A stretch of 64,000 nt of DNA from Maribellus sediminis. GTDB taxonomy: Bacteria; Bacteroidota; Bacteroidia; Bacteroidales; Prolixibacteraceae. The notes under the pieces were generated by a model. That model was not told the origin of the DNA. It saw only the letters and a program-made list of their open reading frames with translations, and did no database searches. Each line of letters opens with the position of its first letter. The first letter of the stretch is position 1. Positions 1 through 9,639 of the stretch are shown here, one piece after another. The stretch covers positions 930,001 through 994,000 of the forward strand of contig NZ_WXUB01000002.1 in assembly GCF_011799805.1 (NCBI RefSeq). Direction: 5' to 3'. The position numbers were made by a program, and so were the translations under genes.

Positions 1-2109
1 GAACAGGTAGCTTTCGCAGTTGGCCACCAGCTTCACACTTTTGTTGTCGTATTCCGGATTCAGATTATTTAACTGAGCTGCAGGTACCGTAACTGTTGCC
101 GAGATATCATCTTCAGTCTGAATTTTCATGCTCGGAACAAAGTCAGAACGCAGTTTGTGCAGGTACCATCTTCCTTCTTCGTTAAAGCCGATACGAACAT
201 AACTTGCGGCAATTGGATTGTGTTTGTAACGCAACACATTGCCCGGTCTTCCGTTTACGATTTCAACATTAAAGAATTCGCGCCATTTTGTTCCCAGTTC
301 TTCCTGTCCGCGATAGTGGCGTTTTACAAAAAGTGCCAGCGTGCGAACATGCTGCGGAATGGCTTTCAGGAAATTGTTATAGTCGTCGTTATACTGTTCC
401 GACGGAGTAAGCAATTTTACTGCCGAACCAAGCGTACGTTCCTTACTTAAGAATGAACGTGAAACAGAACCCGGCCGTACTTTTTTCCAACGACCCGAAT
501 AATCGTAGTTGATGATCTCGTCCACCATGTTTTCGGCTTCTTCCAGGTTTTCAACGTAGAATGAACCGTGTTTAATGGCGTTCTGCATCGATTTTGAGAT
601 CTCGGATTTTCCACCTCCCGAAACCGTACTTGGCTTGTGGCAGAACATACCTTCGGGTGCAGTATCGATAATGCGCCACATCGATTGCGTTGGGTGTTTC
701 ACCAGCTGGAATTTATGTCCGGTTGGGTGAACATACACTTTATCGGGCGAAAGTTTCAGGTTGAATTCCTTGCCTTTGTAGGTCCAGGTAATGGCACTTT
801 TATCTACTTCAATGTCCGCATTTTCAGGTATGTAAATTATATCCGGATAGTTTTTATCGATGGCATAATTACCGTCCTGAAGCTCAATTTTATCGGCCAG
901 CAGTTTCTTCACCTCATCAAAGGAATAAGGTTTGTCGAATTTCTTGGTAAAAATGCTTCCGAACACGCTGTCGCTCATGTTTCCGCGCGGGAAAGCAATG
1001 GCACCACCGGCATGTTCTTCTTCAACCAAACCATAGAGGTTAGCCGAATAACTGATCTGGGTTTTAATTTCTTTTTTCGAATAGCCGTAATAGTTGTCGC
1101 CTATCAGGGTAACCACCACCCCACGGTCGTCGCGGCAGGTAAGTTTGAAAGCTGAACCGTCGTTGTACAATTCATTTTCATCTTTCCAGCACATGCCGTC
1201 GCGTTTCTGACGGGGTGTGGCATCGTCGTAATGCGGCAGACCAACATCTTTCTTTTTCAGCTTGGTCATTTGAGGCGCCAGGATGATACAACCGGTGTGT
1301 CCGGTCCAGTGTTCAACATCCAGTGCTGCATCGTTAATGGCCAGGTTATGGTCGCCGGCATTGCCAAAAATGGTTTCAACAAAATCGAGGTTACTTACCA
1401 GGCTACCCGGAGCAAAGAAACGAATCTCCATGCTTTTTTCGCTGGTAACACCTTTCACTTCAGGGCAAACCACCGGACGTAACAGCAAGGACACCATTAC
1501 TTTGGCCTCTTTTTCCTGACTTGAAGTAAAGGGCAATCTTTTTAGCTCATCGTCGGGATTGAGCGCTGCATGAAGCAGATGAGCAAACGTAATTTTTGGT
1601 ACTTCTTTCTTATCGGCCGGAACAGGTAAACCACCACGCACAATGTGGAAAGTACCTTTTGTAGTTCTTCGGTCCTGGGCCGGATTATTTAAAATACCCT
1701 GTTTCAAACGGTAAGAGCTCAGCAACTCGCTTTTAAATTCTTTTCCGTCAGGCGGAAGACTCAACTCGCGAGCCATTCCTTTTTGGTTAAGAACCAGGGT
1801 TGAATCGGGTAAACGGTATTCTTTATCATACGCTACCTCTTTTAGATAATCATCGATAAAATTCTGAATTCGAGTATCCACCGGCGAAAGGTGTCCACTT
1901 AGCAGGCGTGACTTTTCCCGGAAACTGTTGATAAGGCCATCAGTTAGGGCAAGAAACTTGGCATTGGCATATTTCTTTACCGAGTCGGATGAATCGATAT
2001 ACATCGGCTGGCCCAGTGAAGCCAGCTGTAAATTGATGTATTGGATCATATCGCGACGATCGCGTCTACTCAGCTTTTTGACTTTGTCTGTAGTTGAAAT
2101 CTTCTCCAT
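1..2109 (-). CDS. candidate PPi-type phosphoenolpyruvate carboxykinase, N-terminal 703 codons (runs off window)
   Basis: The minus-strand frame is open from an ATG at 2109 to base 1 without a stop, giving 703 residues and no C-terminus. Residues 336-368 hold a conserved block with GDNYYGYSKKE, an Asn-Leu-Tyr-Gly stretch and EEEHAGG; its Lys-Lys and downstream His lie as do the metal-binding Lys and His of PEP carboxykinases. Residues 491-506 (KPSTVSGGGKSEISKS) hold a Gly-rich P-loop-like motif. PPi-PEPCKs are roughly 1100-residue enzymes that interconvert PEP, CO2 and phosphate with oxaloacetate and pyrophosphate, so a protein cut at 703 fits. No signal peptide is seen; a cytosolic enzyme is expected. 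It is transcribed divergently from exonuclease III. The assignment is from remembered motif similarity; a conserved Bacteroidota protein of unknown function is the alternative. Confidence 0.55.
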   Translation of the reverse strand, partial: MEKISTTDKVKKLSRRDRRDMIQYINLQLASLGQPMYIDSSDSVKKYANAKFLALTDGLINSFREKSRLLSGHLSPVDTRIQNFIDDYLKEVAYDKEYRLPDSTLVLNQKGMARELSLPPDGKEFKSELLSSYRLKQGILNNPAQDRRTTKGTFHIVRGGLPVPADKKEVPKITFAHLLHAALNPDDELKRLPFTSSQEKEAKVMVSLLLRPVVCPEVKGVTSEKSMEIRFFAPGSLVSNLDFVETIFGNAGDHNLAINDAALDVEHWTGHTGCIILAPQMTKLKKKDVGLPHYDDATPRQKRDGMCWKDENELYNDGSAFKLTCRDDRGVVVTLIGDNYYGYSKKEIKTQISYSANLYGLVEEEHAGGAIAFPRGNMSDSVFGSIFTKKFDKPYSFDEVKKLLADKIELQDGNYAIDKNYPDIIYIPENADIEVDKSAITWTYKGKEFNLKLSPDKVYVHPTGHKFQLVKHPTQSMWRIIDTAPEGMFCHKPSTVSGGGKSEISKSMQNAIKHGSFYVENLEEAENMVDEIINYDYSGRWKKVRPGSVSRSFLSKERTLGSAVKLLTPSEQYNDDYNNFLKAIPQHVRTLALFVKRHYRGQEELGTKWREFFNVEIVNGRPGNVLRYKHNPIAASYVRIGFNEEGRWYLHKLRSDFVPSMKIQTEDDISATVTVPAAQLNNLNPEYDNKSVKLVANCESYLF

Positions 2110-2330
2110 TTTTACTATTTTGTTTCAGTGTCTAAAATTACGCAATTCGGAATGAATCTACATAAATAGCAACGGTTCGAAGCCTCAGATTTAACGGAAT
2201 TTAATGTTCTGCTAAGTATTCTTTGATAGATACATCACATAAGATGAAACGGAAAATGGAGATGTTTTTGGAAAATCATTCCGAATGAACCGGAATAGAC
2301 AGGAATCGTTATATTGCAATAAAAACAAGT

Positions 2331-3095
2331 ATGAAACTGATATCGTGGAATGTGAACGGACTTCGTGCCGTGGCTAAGAAGAATTTTTTTGAAGATCTGA
2401 CAGTAATGAATCCCGATGTAATGTGCCTGCAGGAAACCAAAGCACAAGATGACCAGGTAGCCGAAACGCTGGCAGAATTGAACGGTTACCACATTTATAG
2501 CAACTCGGCAGAGAAAAAGGGATACTCCGGAACTGCCATTCTTTCGAAGACCGAGCCACTGTCTGTTTCCCGCGACATGGGCATAGTTGAGCACGATAAT
2601 GAAGGACGCATTTTGTGCGCCGAATACGATAAATTTTACATGGTTGACGTATATGTGCCCAACTCGGGCAACGACCTGAAACGCCTTGACTATCGCCAGG
2701 ACTGGGACCTGCAGTTTTATAATTACCTGAAAACACTGGAGAAAACAAAACCGGTGGTGGTTTGCGGCGATTTTAATGTGGCGCACAAAGCCATCGATCT
2801 GGCGCGACCAAAAGCCAACTACAACAAATCGGCAGGCTACATGCAGGAGGAAATTGACGGCATGGACCGTTTTACTTCCGGCGGATTGGTTGATACCTTC
2901 AGGCATTTTAATCCCGATGTAAGCGACAAATACTCGTGGTGGAGTTACCGTGCCGGGGCCCGAGGCAAGAATGTAGGCTGGAGAATCGATTATTTCCTGG
3001 TGAGCGAGCACTTCCTGCCATCGGTAAAAAGTGCCTTTATTTTAGACCAGGTTATGGGCTCCGACCACTGTCCGGTAGGAATCGAAATTGCTTAA
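2331..3095 (+). CDS. xth: exodeoxyribonuclease III (AP endonuclease)
   Basis: A 254-residue exonuclease/endonuclease/phosphatase-fold enzyme that cleaves DNA 5' of abasic sites and degrades 3' ends in base-excision repair. The family's ordered motifs are all visible: WNVNG at 6-10, QET with metal-binding Glu35, GDFN with Asp147 and Asn149, RIDY with Asp220, and the catalytic SDH at 244-246. Length matches ExoIII/ExoA enzymes (about 250-270). No signal peptide, so cytosolic. The ATG start gives the conserved N-terminus MKLISWNVNG directly. It ends 16 bp before the next lipoprotein gene, so the two may be co-transcribed, though no functional link is apparent. Confidence 0.95.
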   Translation: MKLISWNVNGLRAVAKKNFFEDLTVMNPDVMCLQETKAQDDQVAETLAELNGYHIYSNSAEKKGYSGTAILSKTEPLSVSRDMGIVEHDNEGRILCAEYDKFYMVDVYVPNSGNDLKRLDYRQDWDLQFYNYLKTLEKTKPVVVCGDFNVAHKAIDLARPKANYNKSAGYMQEEIDGMDRFTSGGLVDTFRHFNPDVSDKYSWWSYRAGARGKNVGWRIDYFLVSEHFLPSVKSAFILDQVMGSDHCPVGIEIA

Positions 3096-3111
3096 TCAAA
3101 TACTTACAATA

Positions 3112-4188
3112 ATGAAAACCGCCACACTGTTTGTTTTGCTACTGGTGTTGTTTTCGTGCAGTTCAGTCACAAAAGAGAAGAGCGAAACAGACGAAAGGTC
3201 GTTCGAAGAGGTTTCGAAAAAAGTTATTGCAGATCTTTTAGCACGGCCCGACTATATGATGTACAACACCGGAGACGTTGTTGCCATGCATTATGCCGAA
3301 GTTTGTGCGGCATTTGGAGCCGCACGGATTGCCGGATCAACCGGGGACACTGTGCTCGTTAAGGCTCTCGCAGAGCGGTATTCGCGCCTTAAAACCGACA
3401 GCTTACCCAATACAGCCAATCATGTTGATGCAAATGTTTACGGCATACTTCCTCTTGAACTGTTCGTTTTAACCGGTGATTCTGCTTTTTACCGCCAGGG
3501 TATCGAACTGGCCGATAGTCAATGGAAGGATTCGCTACCAAACGGACTGACCCGGCAAACACGCTTTTGGATTGATGATGTGTACATGATCGGTAGCTTA
3601 CAGATTCAAGCCTACAGGGTAACAGGAAAAAGCAAATACCTCGATCGTGCTGCACTTGAAACGGTAGCCTACCTCGACAGTCTGCAGGAATCCAACGGAT
3701 TATTCCATCACGGGCCTGAAGCTTCTTTTTTTTGGGGGCGTGGAAACGGTTGGGTGGCAGCGGGATTGGCAGAGGTCCTTTCCGAACTTCCTCCTGATCA
3801 TCAGCATTACGCCAGAATTGAAGCCGGCTACAAAAAAATGATGGCGGCTCTCCTCAGCTTGCAGACTGAAGACGGAATGTGGCGTCAGCTTCTTGATGTT
3901 GAAAGCGCCTGGAAAGAAACTTCCTGCACCGGGATGTTTGCCTATGCCATGGCGGTCGGTATCAAAACCGGCATTTTAACAGACGCAACTTACCGGACAG
4001 CCTGCATAAAAGCATGGAATGCTTTAACGGGATACATCGACGAGGCTGGTAAAATGAATGGAGTTTGTGTTGGTACGGGGCAAAGTACCGACATCAATTA
4101 TTACCTTAACCGCCCTACTGTAAGCGGCGATTTTCACGGCCAGGCACCTGTTCTTTGGTTAGCAAATGTATTAATTCAGTTGCCATGA
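3112..4188 (+). CDS. GH88/GH105-family unsaturated glycosyl hydrolase, lipoprotein
   Basis: A 358-residue lipoprotein; the signal peptide ends LFSC with the lipidated Cys16. The start is the ATG at 3112, because the longer TTG-started frame would place eight residues before the lipoprotein signal. The body has the alpha/alpha barrel pattern of PF07470 (YteR/YesR), which removes unsaturated uronic acid from oligosaccharides left by polysaccharide lyases. Residues 153-159 (WIDDVYM) carry the catalytic-type Asp pair and FFWGRGNGW follows in the second half, both typical of GH105. Its stop overlaps the next gene's start (ATGA), implying translational coupling with the serine hydrolase. Likely periplasmic or surface-attached. 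The exact sugar substrate cannot be read from sequence. Confidence 0.85.
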   Translation: MKTATLFVLLLVLFSCSSVTKEKSETDERSFEEVSKKVIADLLARPDYMMYNTGDVVAMHYAEVCAAFGAARIAGSTGDTVLVKALAERYSRLKTDSLPNTANHVDANVYGILPLELFVLTGDSAFYRQGIELADSQWKDSLPNGLTRQTRFWIDDVYMIGSLQIQAYRVTGKSKYLDRAALETVAYLDSLQESNGLFHHGPEASFFWGRGNGWVAAGLAEVLSELPPDHQHYARIEAGYKKMMAALLSLQTEDGMWRQLLDVESAWKETSCTGMFAYAMAVGIKTGILTDATYRTACIKAWNALTGYIDEAGKMNGVCVGTGQSTDINYYLNRPTVSGDFHGQAPVLWLANVLIQLP

Positions 4189-5297
4189 AAAGATTGACTT
4201 ACTCATTATTGTTTCTGATCATAGTAATGGCGGCATGCCAAAAAAGCGACGATAATCATCCGCCAATCGAAAACGGTCTGTACTTCCCTCCCACCACTTC
4301 AGGAGAGTGGCAAAACACGGCTCCCGAAGAACTTGGTTGGGACACCGACAGCCTTGAAGCCTTGTACACCTTTTTATCCGATCACGGAACACGTGCCTTT
4401 TTGATTTTAAAAGACGGAAAGATAGTGGCCGAAAAATACTGGGGTAAAAACATCCTTAACACCGGCGATTTTAATGCCGAATCGAATTGGTACTGGGCTT
4501 CAGCAGGGAAAACATTGTCTGCTTTTTTGATCGGCGTTGCCCAGCAGGACGGGCTACTCAGCATATCCGACAAGACTTCGGATTACCTGGGCGAGGGCTG
4601 GACTTCACTCACAAAAGAAAAGGAAGAGCTCATTACCATCCGTCACCAGTTGACCATGACCACCGGACTTGATTACACCGTAAATGATACGTATTGTACT
4701 GATCCCGAATGCCTGCAATATAAAACCGATGCCGGCCAGCAGTGGTACTACCACAATGCACCTTACACTTTACTGAAAGATGTGATTGCCAGCGCCAGTG
4801 GAATGACGGATAATGAATATACACATGAAATACTGGAAGTGCCCACCGGAATGAGCGGCACGTGGATTTACAATGGGGTGAATAACGTGTATTACAGTGT
4901 TCCGCGCGACATGGCGCGTTTTGGCCTGCTCATCCTGAATAAGGGAACCTGGGACGAAACAGAGCTTTTGAGCGATCAGAACTATTTTTCAGAAATGACC
5001 ACCACTTCGCAAAATATAAATCCGGCCTACGGTTATTTGTGGTGGCTAAACGGAACAAGCAAAACGATGATGCCGGGAATAACCATTCCTTTGAATACTT
5101 CGATTTCACCCGACGCACCGGAAGACCTGATCGTTGCTGCCGGGAAAAACGGGCAATTTCTGGATGTGATCCCGAGTATGAACATGGTTGTTGTGCGCAT
5201 GGGAGAAGCACCCGACGAGGCGCAGGTGCCCATCATTTTTCATAACCAGATGTGGCAGAAACTAAATCCGGTAATCGGACGCCAGCCAGTGATGTAA
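4185..5297 (+). CDS. beta-lactamase-family serine hydrolase, lipoprotein
   Basis: A 370-residue protein of the PF00144 (class C beta-lactamase/esterase) fold. The ATG at 4185, overlapping the GH105 stop, begins a lipoprotein signal with Cys18 (VMAAC). The nucleophile motif SxxK is S106-A-G-K109 and the second catalytic motif is Y189-H-N191. A third motif near the C-terminus reads AAGKNGQF, where KTG or HxG occurs in relatives. Family members hydrolyse esters, amides or D-amino-acid peptides; resistance to antibiotics should not be assumed. Translational coupling to the GH105 gene suggests deacylation of a plant or algal glycan substrate, which is inference. An EstB-like esterase is the main alternative. 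Confidence 0.85.
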   Translation: MKRLTYSLLFLIIVMAACQKSDDNHPPIENGLYFPPTTSGEWQNTAPEELGWDTDSLEALYTFLSDHGTRAFLILKDGKIVAEKYWGKNILNTGDFNAESNWYWASAGKTLSAFLIGVAQQDGLLSISDKTSDYLGEGWTSLTKEKEELITIRHQLTMTTGLDYTVNDTYCTDPECLQYKTDAGQQWYYHNAPYTLLKDVIASASGMTDNEYTHEILEVPTGMSGTWIYNGVNNVYYSVPRDMARFGLLILNKGTWDETELLSDQNYFSEMTTTSQNINPAYGYLWWLNGTSKTMMPGITIPLNTSISPDAPEDLIVAAGKNGQFLDVIPSMNMVVVRMGEAPDEAQVPIIFHNQMWQKLNPVIGRQPVM

Positions 5298-5405
5298 CCA
5301 ATATTCTTTATATACGTCTTCTAATAATCATAAAAATCTTGTTAATATTAAGATCGACCATTATTTTGAACTGATTCTTTGAAGCAAACATTTAAAAGAA
5401 ACAAA

Positions 5406-6995
5406 ATGAAAAACGTATGCGGCCTTCTTCTCGTCATCAGTTTTGCAGCTATCTTATCCTCATGCCATTCCAAACAACCTTCGGCATCAAATGCAGGGAG
5501 TTCTGTTCACAGTTATTCCGAAACATACAAAGCACCGGCTTTTGTTAATGACAATCGGTTAGAACAGATAAAAAAGATTGCTCCCGACATACAAAAATCC
5601 ATTGAGGAACGTGCAAAAACAGCACATATCCCGGGCATTGCTTTTGGCATTGTTGTGGATAACGAACTGGTATTTGCAACAGCTACCGGTTTAGCAAACA
5701 TTGAAAAAGGAATTTCGGCAACTCCGACTTCTGCCTTTCGGATTGCATCCATGACCAAGAGTTTTACGGCAATGGCCATTCTCAAACTCAGAGACGAAGG
5801 CAAACTTAGCCTGAGCGATCCGGTTAGTTACTACATTCCCGAAATGGCCAACCTTAAATACCTGACCAGTGATGCACCGGTAATAGATATTGAAAACCTG
5901 TTAACCATGACAGCCGGATTTCCCGAGGATAATCCCTGGGGCGACCGACAATTGGACGAATCCGATCAAATGCTCATGGACCTGATCAGTGAAGGCCTTT
6001 CTTTTTCCAACGCTACTTCGTATGAATTTGAATACAGCAACACCGGTTATGCGCTTCTGGGACATATCGTTTCACGCGTATCGGGCATGCCTTTTCAGGA
6101 GTACATTACGAAAAATATTCTTCTGCCGCTTGGCATGGAACATACCTACTGGGAAATTGACAGTGTTCCGGAAGAAGAGCTGGTTATCGGATACCGCTGG
6201 GAAGACGAACAATGGAAGCTGGAACCAATGCTTCACGATGGATCGTACGGCGCAATGGGCGGTTTAATCACAACCATCGAAGATTTCAGCAAGTACGTCA
6301 GCTTTCATCTTTCGGCATGGCCACCACGAAACGACGCTGAAAGCGGCCCCTTAAAAAGAAGCTCACTCCGAGAAATGCAGACACCGCAGTTCCCATCCTT
6401 GTACGCCGACGCAAAGGACTATAACGGCAATCCCTGTCCTACCTGTTCCGGTTATGGTTTCGGACTTGGAATTACCGAATACTGCAATGGTTTGAAAAGA
6501 GTCTCACACGGTGGAGCCCTGCCCGGGTTTGGAAGTAATTATACCTTTTACCCCGATTACGGAATTGGAATTATGGCCTTTTGTAACCTGACGTATACCT
6601 CGCCCTGGTCGTTGGCGGAAATAAGTAAGTTGCTTTTTGAAACTGCAGATCTGCAACCCCGGAAATTACCCGTGTCTGATATTTTACTCGAACGAAAAGA
6701 GCAACTCACTCAGTTGATTCAAAACTGGGAACCGGAGCTGGAAGAAAAAATACTGGCAGAGAATTTTTACCTCGATCAGTCGCGCGAAAAACGAATGGCT
6801 GAAGTGAAGCAAATACCGAAAAAAATCGGAGTTATTCAGGAAGTTGGTGAACTTGAGCCTGAAAACCAGCTCAGAGGCAGTTTTAAACTACATGCTGAAC
6901 ACGGCGATGTTGTGGTCTTTTTTACCTTAACACCCGAGAAAGCTGCGAAAGTGCAGCAACTGGATATTTCATTTAAGGAAAATGAAACAAAGTAA
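5406..6995 (+). CDS. beta-lactamase-family serine hydrolase with C-terminal extension, lipoprotein
   Basis: A 529-residue lipoprotein from the ATG at 5406 (lipobox LSSC, Cys20); the upstream TTG frame start is disfavoured because it lengthens the n-region. The PF00144 catalytic motifs are intact: S115-M-T-K118, Y210-S-N212, and SHGGALPGFG further downstream matching the HxG box. About 120 residues follow the catalytic domain, a C-terminal extension of the kind seen in many Bacteroidota penicillin-binding-protein-like esterases. It is separated by 108 bp from the preceding serine hydrolase and followed by a clear intrinsic terminator, so it may be its own transcription unit or the end of the hydrolase run. 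Substrate unknown: ester, peptide or D-amino-acid amide. Confidence 0.88.
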   Translation: MKNVCGLLLVISFAAILSSCHSKQPSASNAGSSVHSYSETYKAPAFVNDNRLEQIKKIAPDIQKSIEERAKTAHIPGIAFGIVVDNELVFATATGLANIEKGISATPTSAFRIASMTKSFTAMAILKLRDEGKLSLSDPVSYYIPEMANLKYLTSDAPVIDIENLLTMTAGFPEDNPWGDRQLDESDQMLMDLISEGLSFSNATSYEFEYSNTGYALLGHIVSRVSGMPFQEYITKNILLPLGMEHTYWEIDSVPEEELVIGYRWEDEQWKLEPMLHDGSYGAMGGLITTIEDFSKYVSFHLSAWPPRNDAESGPLKRSSLREMQTPQFPSLYADAKDYNGNPCPTCSGYGFGLGITEYCNGLKRVSHGGALPGFGSNYTFYPDYGIGIMAFCNLTYTSPWSLAEISKLLFETADLQPRKLPVSDILLERKEQLTQLIQNWEPELEEKILAENFYLDQSREKRMAEVKQIPKKIGVIQEVGELEPENQLRGSFKLHAEHGDVVVFFTLTPEKAAKVQQLDISFKENETK

Positions 6996-7025
6996 AATCG
7001 TACCGAAAAAGATGTAATGCTCAAT

Positions 7026-7053
7026 AAAAAAGCCCGGAATCCCGGGCTTTTTT
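7026..7053 (+). terminator. intrinsic terminator after serine hydrolase
   Basis: A perfect 7-bp stem (AGCCCGG at 7031-7037 with CCGGGCT at 7042-7048, loop AATC) is preceded by an A run and followed by six Ts, 30 bp after the stop codon at 6995. The A and T tracts extend the stem. Confidence 0.9.
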
Positions 7054-7383
7054 ATTGGACGATTTATGGCACTAAACTAAATACTATGTTAATACTCTGG
7101 AAGATGAAACCCAAATTAAACCGGTAGATTTCTCCAAAACCGTTTTTCTGGTTATATTGGCAAACTAAACTGCCGGTAGCTGTATTCAGGAAATTATGCT
7201 TCAAAGTTTAACTTAGTAGAGTATCGCTGTTTGCCAATTTGCACGAAAATCAATTCTGTTCCTCCATCATAAACAAGGAATAAAAGCAAAGCACGCAATA
7301 GGATAAAAAAGTAAGTATAAAATCACTTCCGTTCCATAAGCAGCTGCGTGTAGTTTATAATTTGAGACCAATAAAACAAAAAG
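7054..7383. other. intergenic gap of 330 bp, promoter region of the CotH gene
   Basis: No coding frame with family resemblance and no RNA structure was recognised. A TATAATTTG element about 25 bp before the ATG at 7384 is a possible but imperfect -7 box. Confidence 0.4.
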
Positions 7384-9561
7384 ATGAGAACCGTACTTAT
7401 TATTGTCCTGTCGTTATTTTTTTCGCAACTATGGGGTCAAACCCATTGGGAAAGCATAGTTACCGAAAGTGATGAGTTTAAATATCAATTGCCGCTGACC
7501 GAACCCACCGAAGATTGGACAGTCTTAAATTACGACGATCAGAACTGGAAGAGCGGAAATGGCGGATTTGGATATGGCGACAACGATGACAATACGATCA
7601 TAGCCAGCACAAAATCTGTTTTTCTGCGCAAAGAGTTTACCATACCGGCAACGCTTCAATTGTATAACCTGGTTTTGGATATCGATTATGATGATGCCTT
7701 TGTTGCGTATTTAAACGGTGTTGAAATTGCCAGGTCGGGCAACCTGCCCGATGGAAAGCCGGGCATTAATGCCAATGTTTCGGTAGATCACGAAGCAATG
7801 ATTTATAGCGGAGGGCAGGCCGAACGCTTTACAGTTGATCCTGAATTAATTAATGCAGGAGCGAATGTACTGGCAGTGCATATTTTAAACGTAAGTTTGA
7901 CTTCCTCTGATTTATCGTCCAGGATTTTTCTTAATGCAGAGATTGACGGAACGGAAATCATTTTCAATGAATTACCCGAATGGTTTCAGCAACCGGTTAC
8001 TTATACATCATCAAATCTTCCCATAATAAAAATCAATACGCAAGGAAAAATCATTGTCGACGAGCCAAAAATAATGGCGATCATGCAGGTGATCAACAAT
8101 GCCAGTGGAATCAACCACTTTAACGACACTAGCTATGAATACGATGGGTACATCGGCATCGAAATAAGAGGAAATACAGCACAGATGTTCCCGAAAAAAA
8201 GCTATACCGTTGAAACCCGGCTAAGCGACGGGTCAAACAACAATGTTTCGTTAATGGGCTTACCTGCTGAGAACGATTGGGTGCTGCACGGGCCTTACTC
8301 CGACAAATCATTAATGAGAAATGCATTGGCATACACCATTGGCAGTGGCATGGAAAACGGATGGCATCCGCGAACCCGCTTTGTGGAGCTTGAAATTAAC
8401 GGCGAATACCGGGGAGTTTACCTGTTTGTTGAGAAAATCAAAATTGATAAAAACCGCGTTGACATTGCGACATTAAAACCCGAGGATGTCAGCGGAGACG
8501 AATTGACCGGCGGATATATTATCAGTATCGACCGGGATCAGGAAGGAAGCTGGAACTCTCCTTTTATGGGAAGAACCGGAAGTGTTGATGTCCCCTTTTC
8601 GTACGTCGATCCGAAATATGATGAGCTGGCACCGGTACAACGCGAATACATCAAATCGTACATTACTGAGTTTGAATATGCCTTGCACGGTAATAATTTC
8701 AAAGATCCGGAATTGGGATACAGGGCCTACATTGATGTGGAAACCTTTGTCGATTATTTTATTATTACCGAATTAAGCCGCGACCTGGACGGTTACCGGG
8801 TAAGCGTTTATTTTCATAAAGATAAGGACAGCAAAGGCGGAAAACTTAAAATGACGCCTTTTTGGGATTACAATATTTGTTTTGGAAATGCCAACTTTTT
8901 TAGTGCCGGCAGCCCCATTGGATGGGCTTCGGATGGTATTGGAGCAGGCGACTGGTACGAAATTCCTTTCTGGTGGGACCGCTTCAGGGAAGATCCTTAT
9001 TTTGAGACGGTACTTAAATACAGGTGGGAGGAACTTCGCAAACAGGTTCTGCATAAAAGTACCATCAACAATTTCATTACTTCCACTTCTGACCAGTTGA
9101 AGGATGCACAGGCAAGAAACTTTCAGAAATGGAATGTGCTGAATAACTGGGTGTGGCCAAATAATTATGTTGGAGGAACCTATTTAAACGAAGTGGATTA
9201 TCTGCGAAATTGGATATTCGACAGAATAGACTGGCTGGATGAGCAAATCGACATGATCGAACCTTCGTTTACAACCGGTAATGAACTCGTCCTTTCTGAT
9301 GATCCTGATCCACTCGTCTATCCAAACCCGTTTAGCAATAAGTTTACCGTTGAAATTGATTCGCCCGATTATGCCGAACTCGATATTGTTGTTGAAAATC
9401 TGCTGGGCCAGCTGGTCTGCAGAAAAACAAGCACTGCAGTTGCCGGAAAGCAAACCATTGAATTTACTTACGATGAACTGGGACAAAGTGGCAATATGTT
9501 TATTTACACGATATTGAAAGACGGACAACGGATTAAATCAGGTTTGATCGCACATCAATAA
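7384..9561 (+). CDS. secreted CotH-kinase-family protein with T9SS sorting domain
   Basis: A 725-residue exported protein with a signal peptide at residues 1-18 (cleavage after WGQ). Residues about 25-195 form a beta-rich, galactose-binding-like module containing a YLNGVEIARSG stretch. The CotH domain (PF08757) follows at about 200-590, marked by GNTAQMFPKKSYTVETR, then LHGPYSDKSLMRNAL and GEYRGVYLFVEKI; CotH is an atypical kinase fold that phosphorylates spore-coat proteins in Bacillus. The last 80 residues (LVYPNPFSNKF onward, ending in a beta strand) are a type A T9SS sorting domain, so the protein should be carried across the outer membrane. Function in Bacteroidota is not established. 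A shared bidirectional terminator separates it from the convergent OsmC gene. Confidence 0.88.
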   Translation: MRTVLIIVLSLFFSQLWGQTHWESIVTESDEFKYQLPLTEPTEDWTVLNYDDQNWKSGNGGFGYGDNDDNTIIASTKSVFLRKEFTIPATLQLYNLVLDIDYDDAFVAYLNGVEIARSGNLPDGKPGINANVSVDHEAMIYSGGQAERFTVDPELINAGANVLAVHILNVSLTSSDLSSRIFLNAEIDGTEIIFNELPEWFQQPVTYTSSNLPIIKINTQGKIIVDEPKIMAIMQVINNASGINHFNDTSYEYDGYIGIEIRGNTAQMFPKKSYTVETRLSDGSNNNVSLMGLPAENDWVLHGPYSDKSLMRNALAYTIGSGMENGWHPRTRFVELEINGEYRGVYLFVEKIKIDKNRVDIATLKPEDVSGDELTGGYIISIDRDQEGSWNSPFMGRTGSVDVPFSYVDPKYDELAPVQREYIKSYITEFEYALHGNNFKDPELGYRAYIDVETFVDYFIITELSRDLDGYRVSVYFHKDKDSKGGKLKMTPFWDYNICFGNANFFSAGSPIGWASDGIGAGDWYEIPFWWDRFREDPYFETVLKYRWEELRKQVLHKSTINNFITSTSDQLKDAQARNFQKWNVLNNWVWPNNYVGGTYLNEVDYLRNWIFDRIDWLDEQIDMIEPSFTTGNELVLSDDPDPLVYPNPFSNKFTVEIDSPDYAELDIVVENLLGQLVCRKTSTAVAGKQTIEFTYDELGQSGNMFIYTILKDGQRIKSGLIAHQ

Positions 9562-9566
9562 AAACA

Positions 9567-9597
9567 AACAACCCCGCGTTATAAACGCGAGGTTGTT
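9567..9597. terminator. bidirectional terminator between CotH and OsmC genes
   Basis: The hairpin pairs CAACCCCGCGTT with AACGCGAGGTTG around a short loop, one mismatch, with A/T-rich flanks on both sides. It lies in the 78-bp gap between convergent genes. Confidence 0.7.
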
Positions 9598-9639
9598 CAC
9601 CAATTTAAAATTCATCATCATTCACGGTTTGCTGAATTA

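Noticed and set aside
637-1482. Plus-strand frames in the first 2.1 kb
   Set aside because: They are shadows of the open minus-strand gene that runs off the window start and carries conserved motifs.
2235-3011. Minus-strand 258-codon frame opposite exonuclease III
   Set aside because: Antisense shadow; exonuclease III motifs on the plus strand are complete.
4185-6995. Beta-lactamase-fold proteins as antibiotic resistance genes
   Set aside because: Lipoprotein esterase-like members with only general SxxK/YxN motifs; context is carbohydrate degradation.
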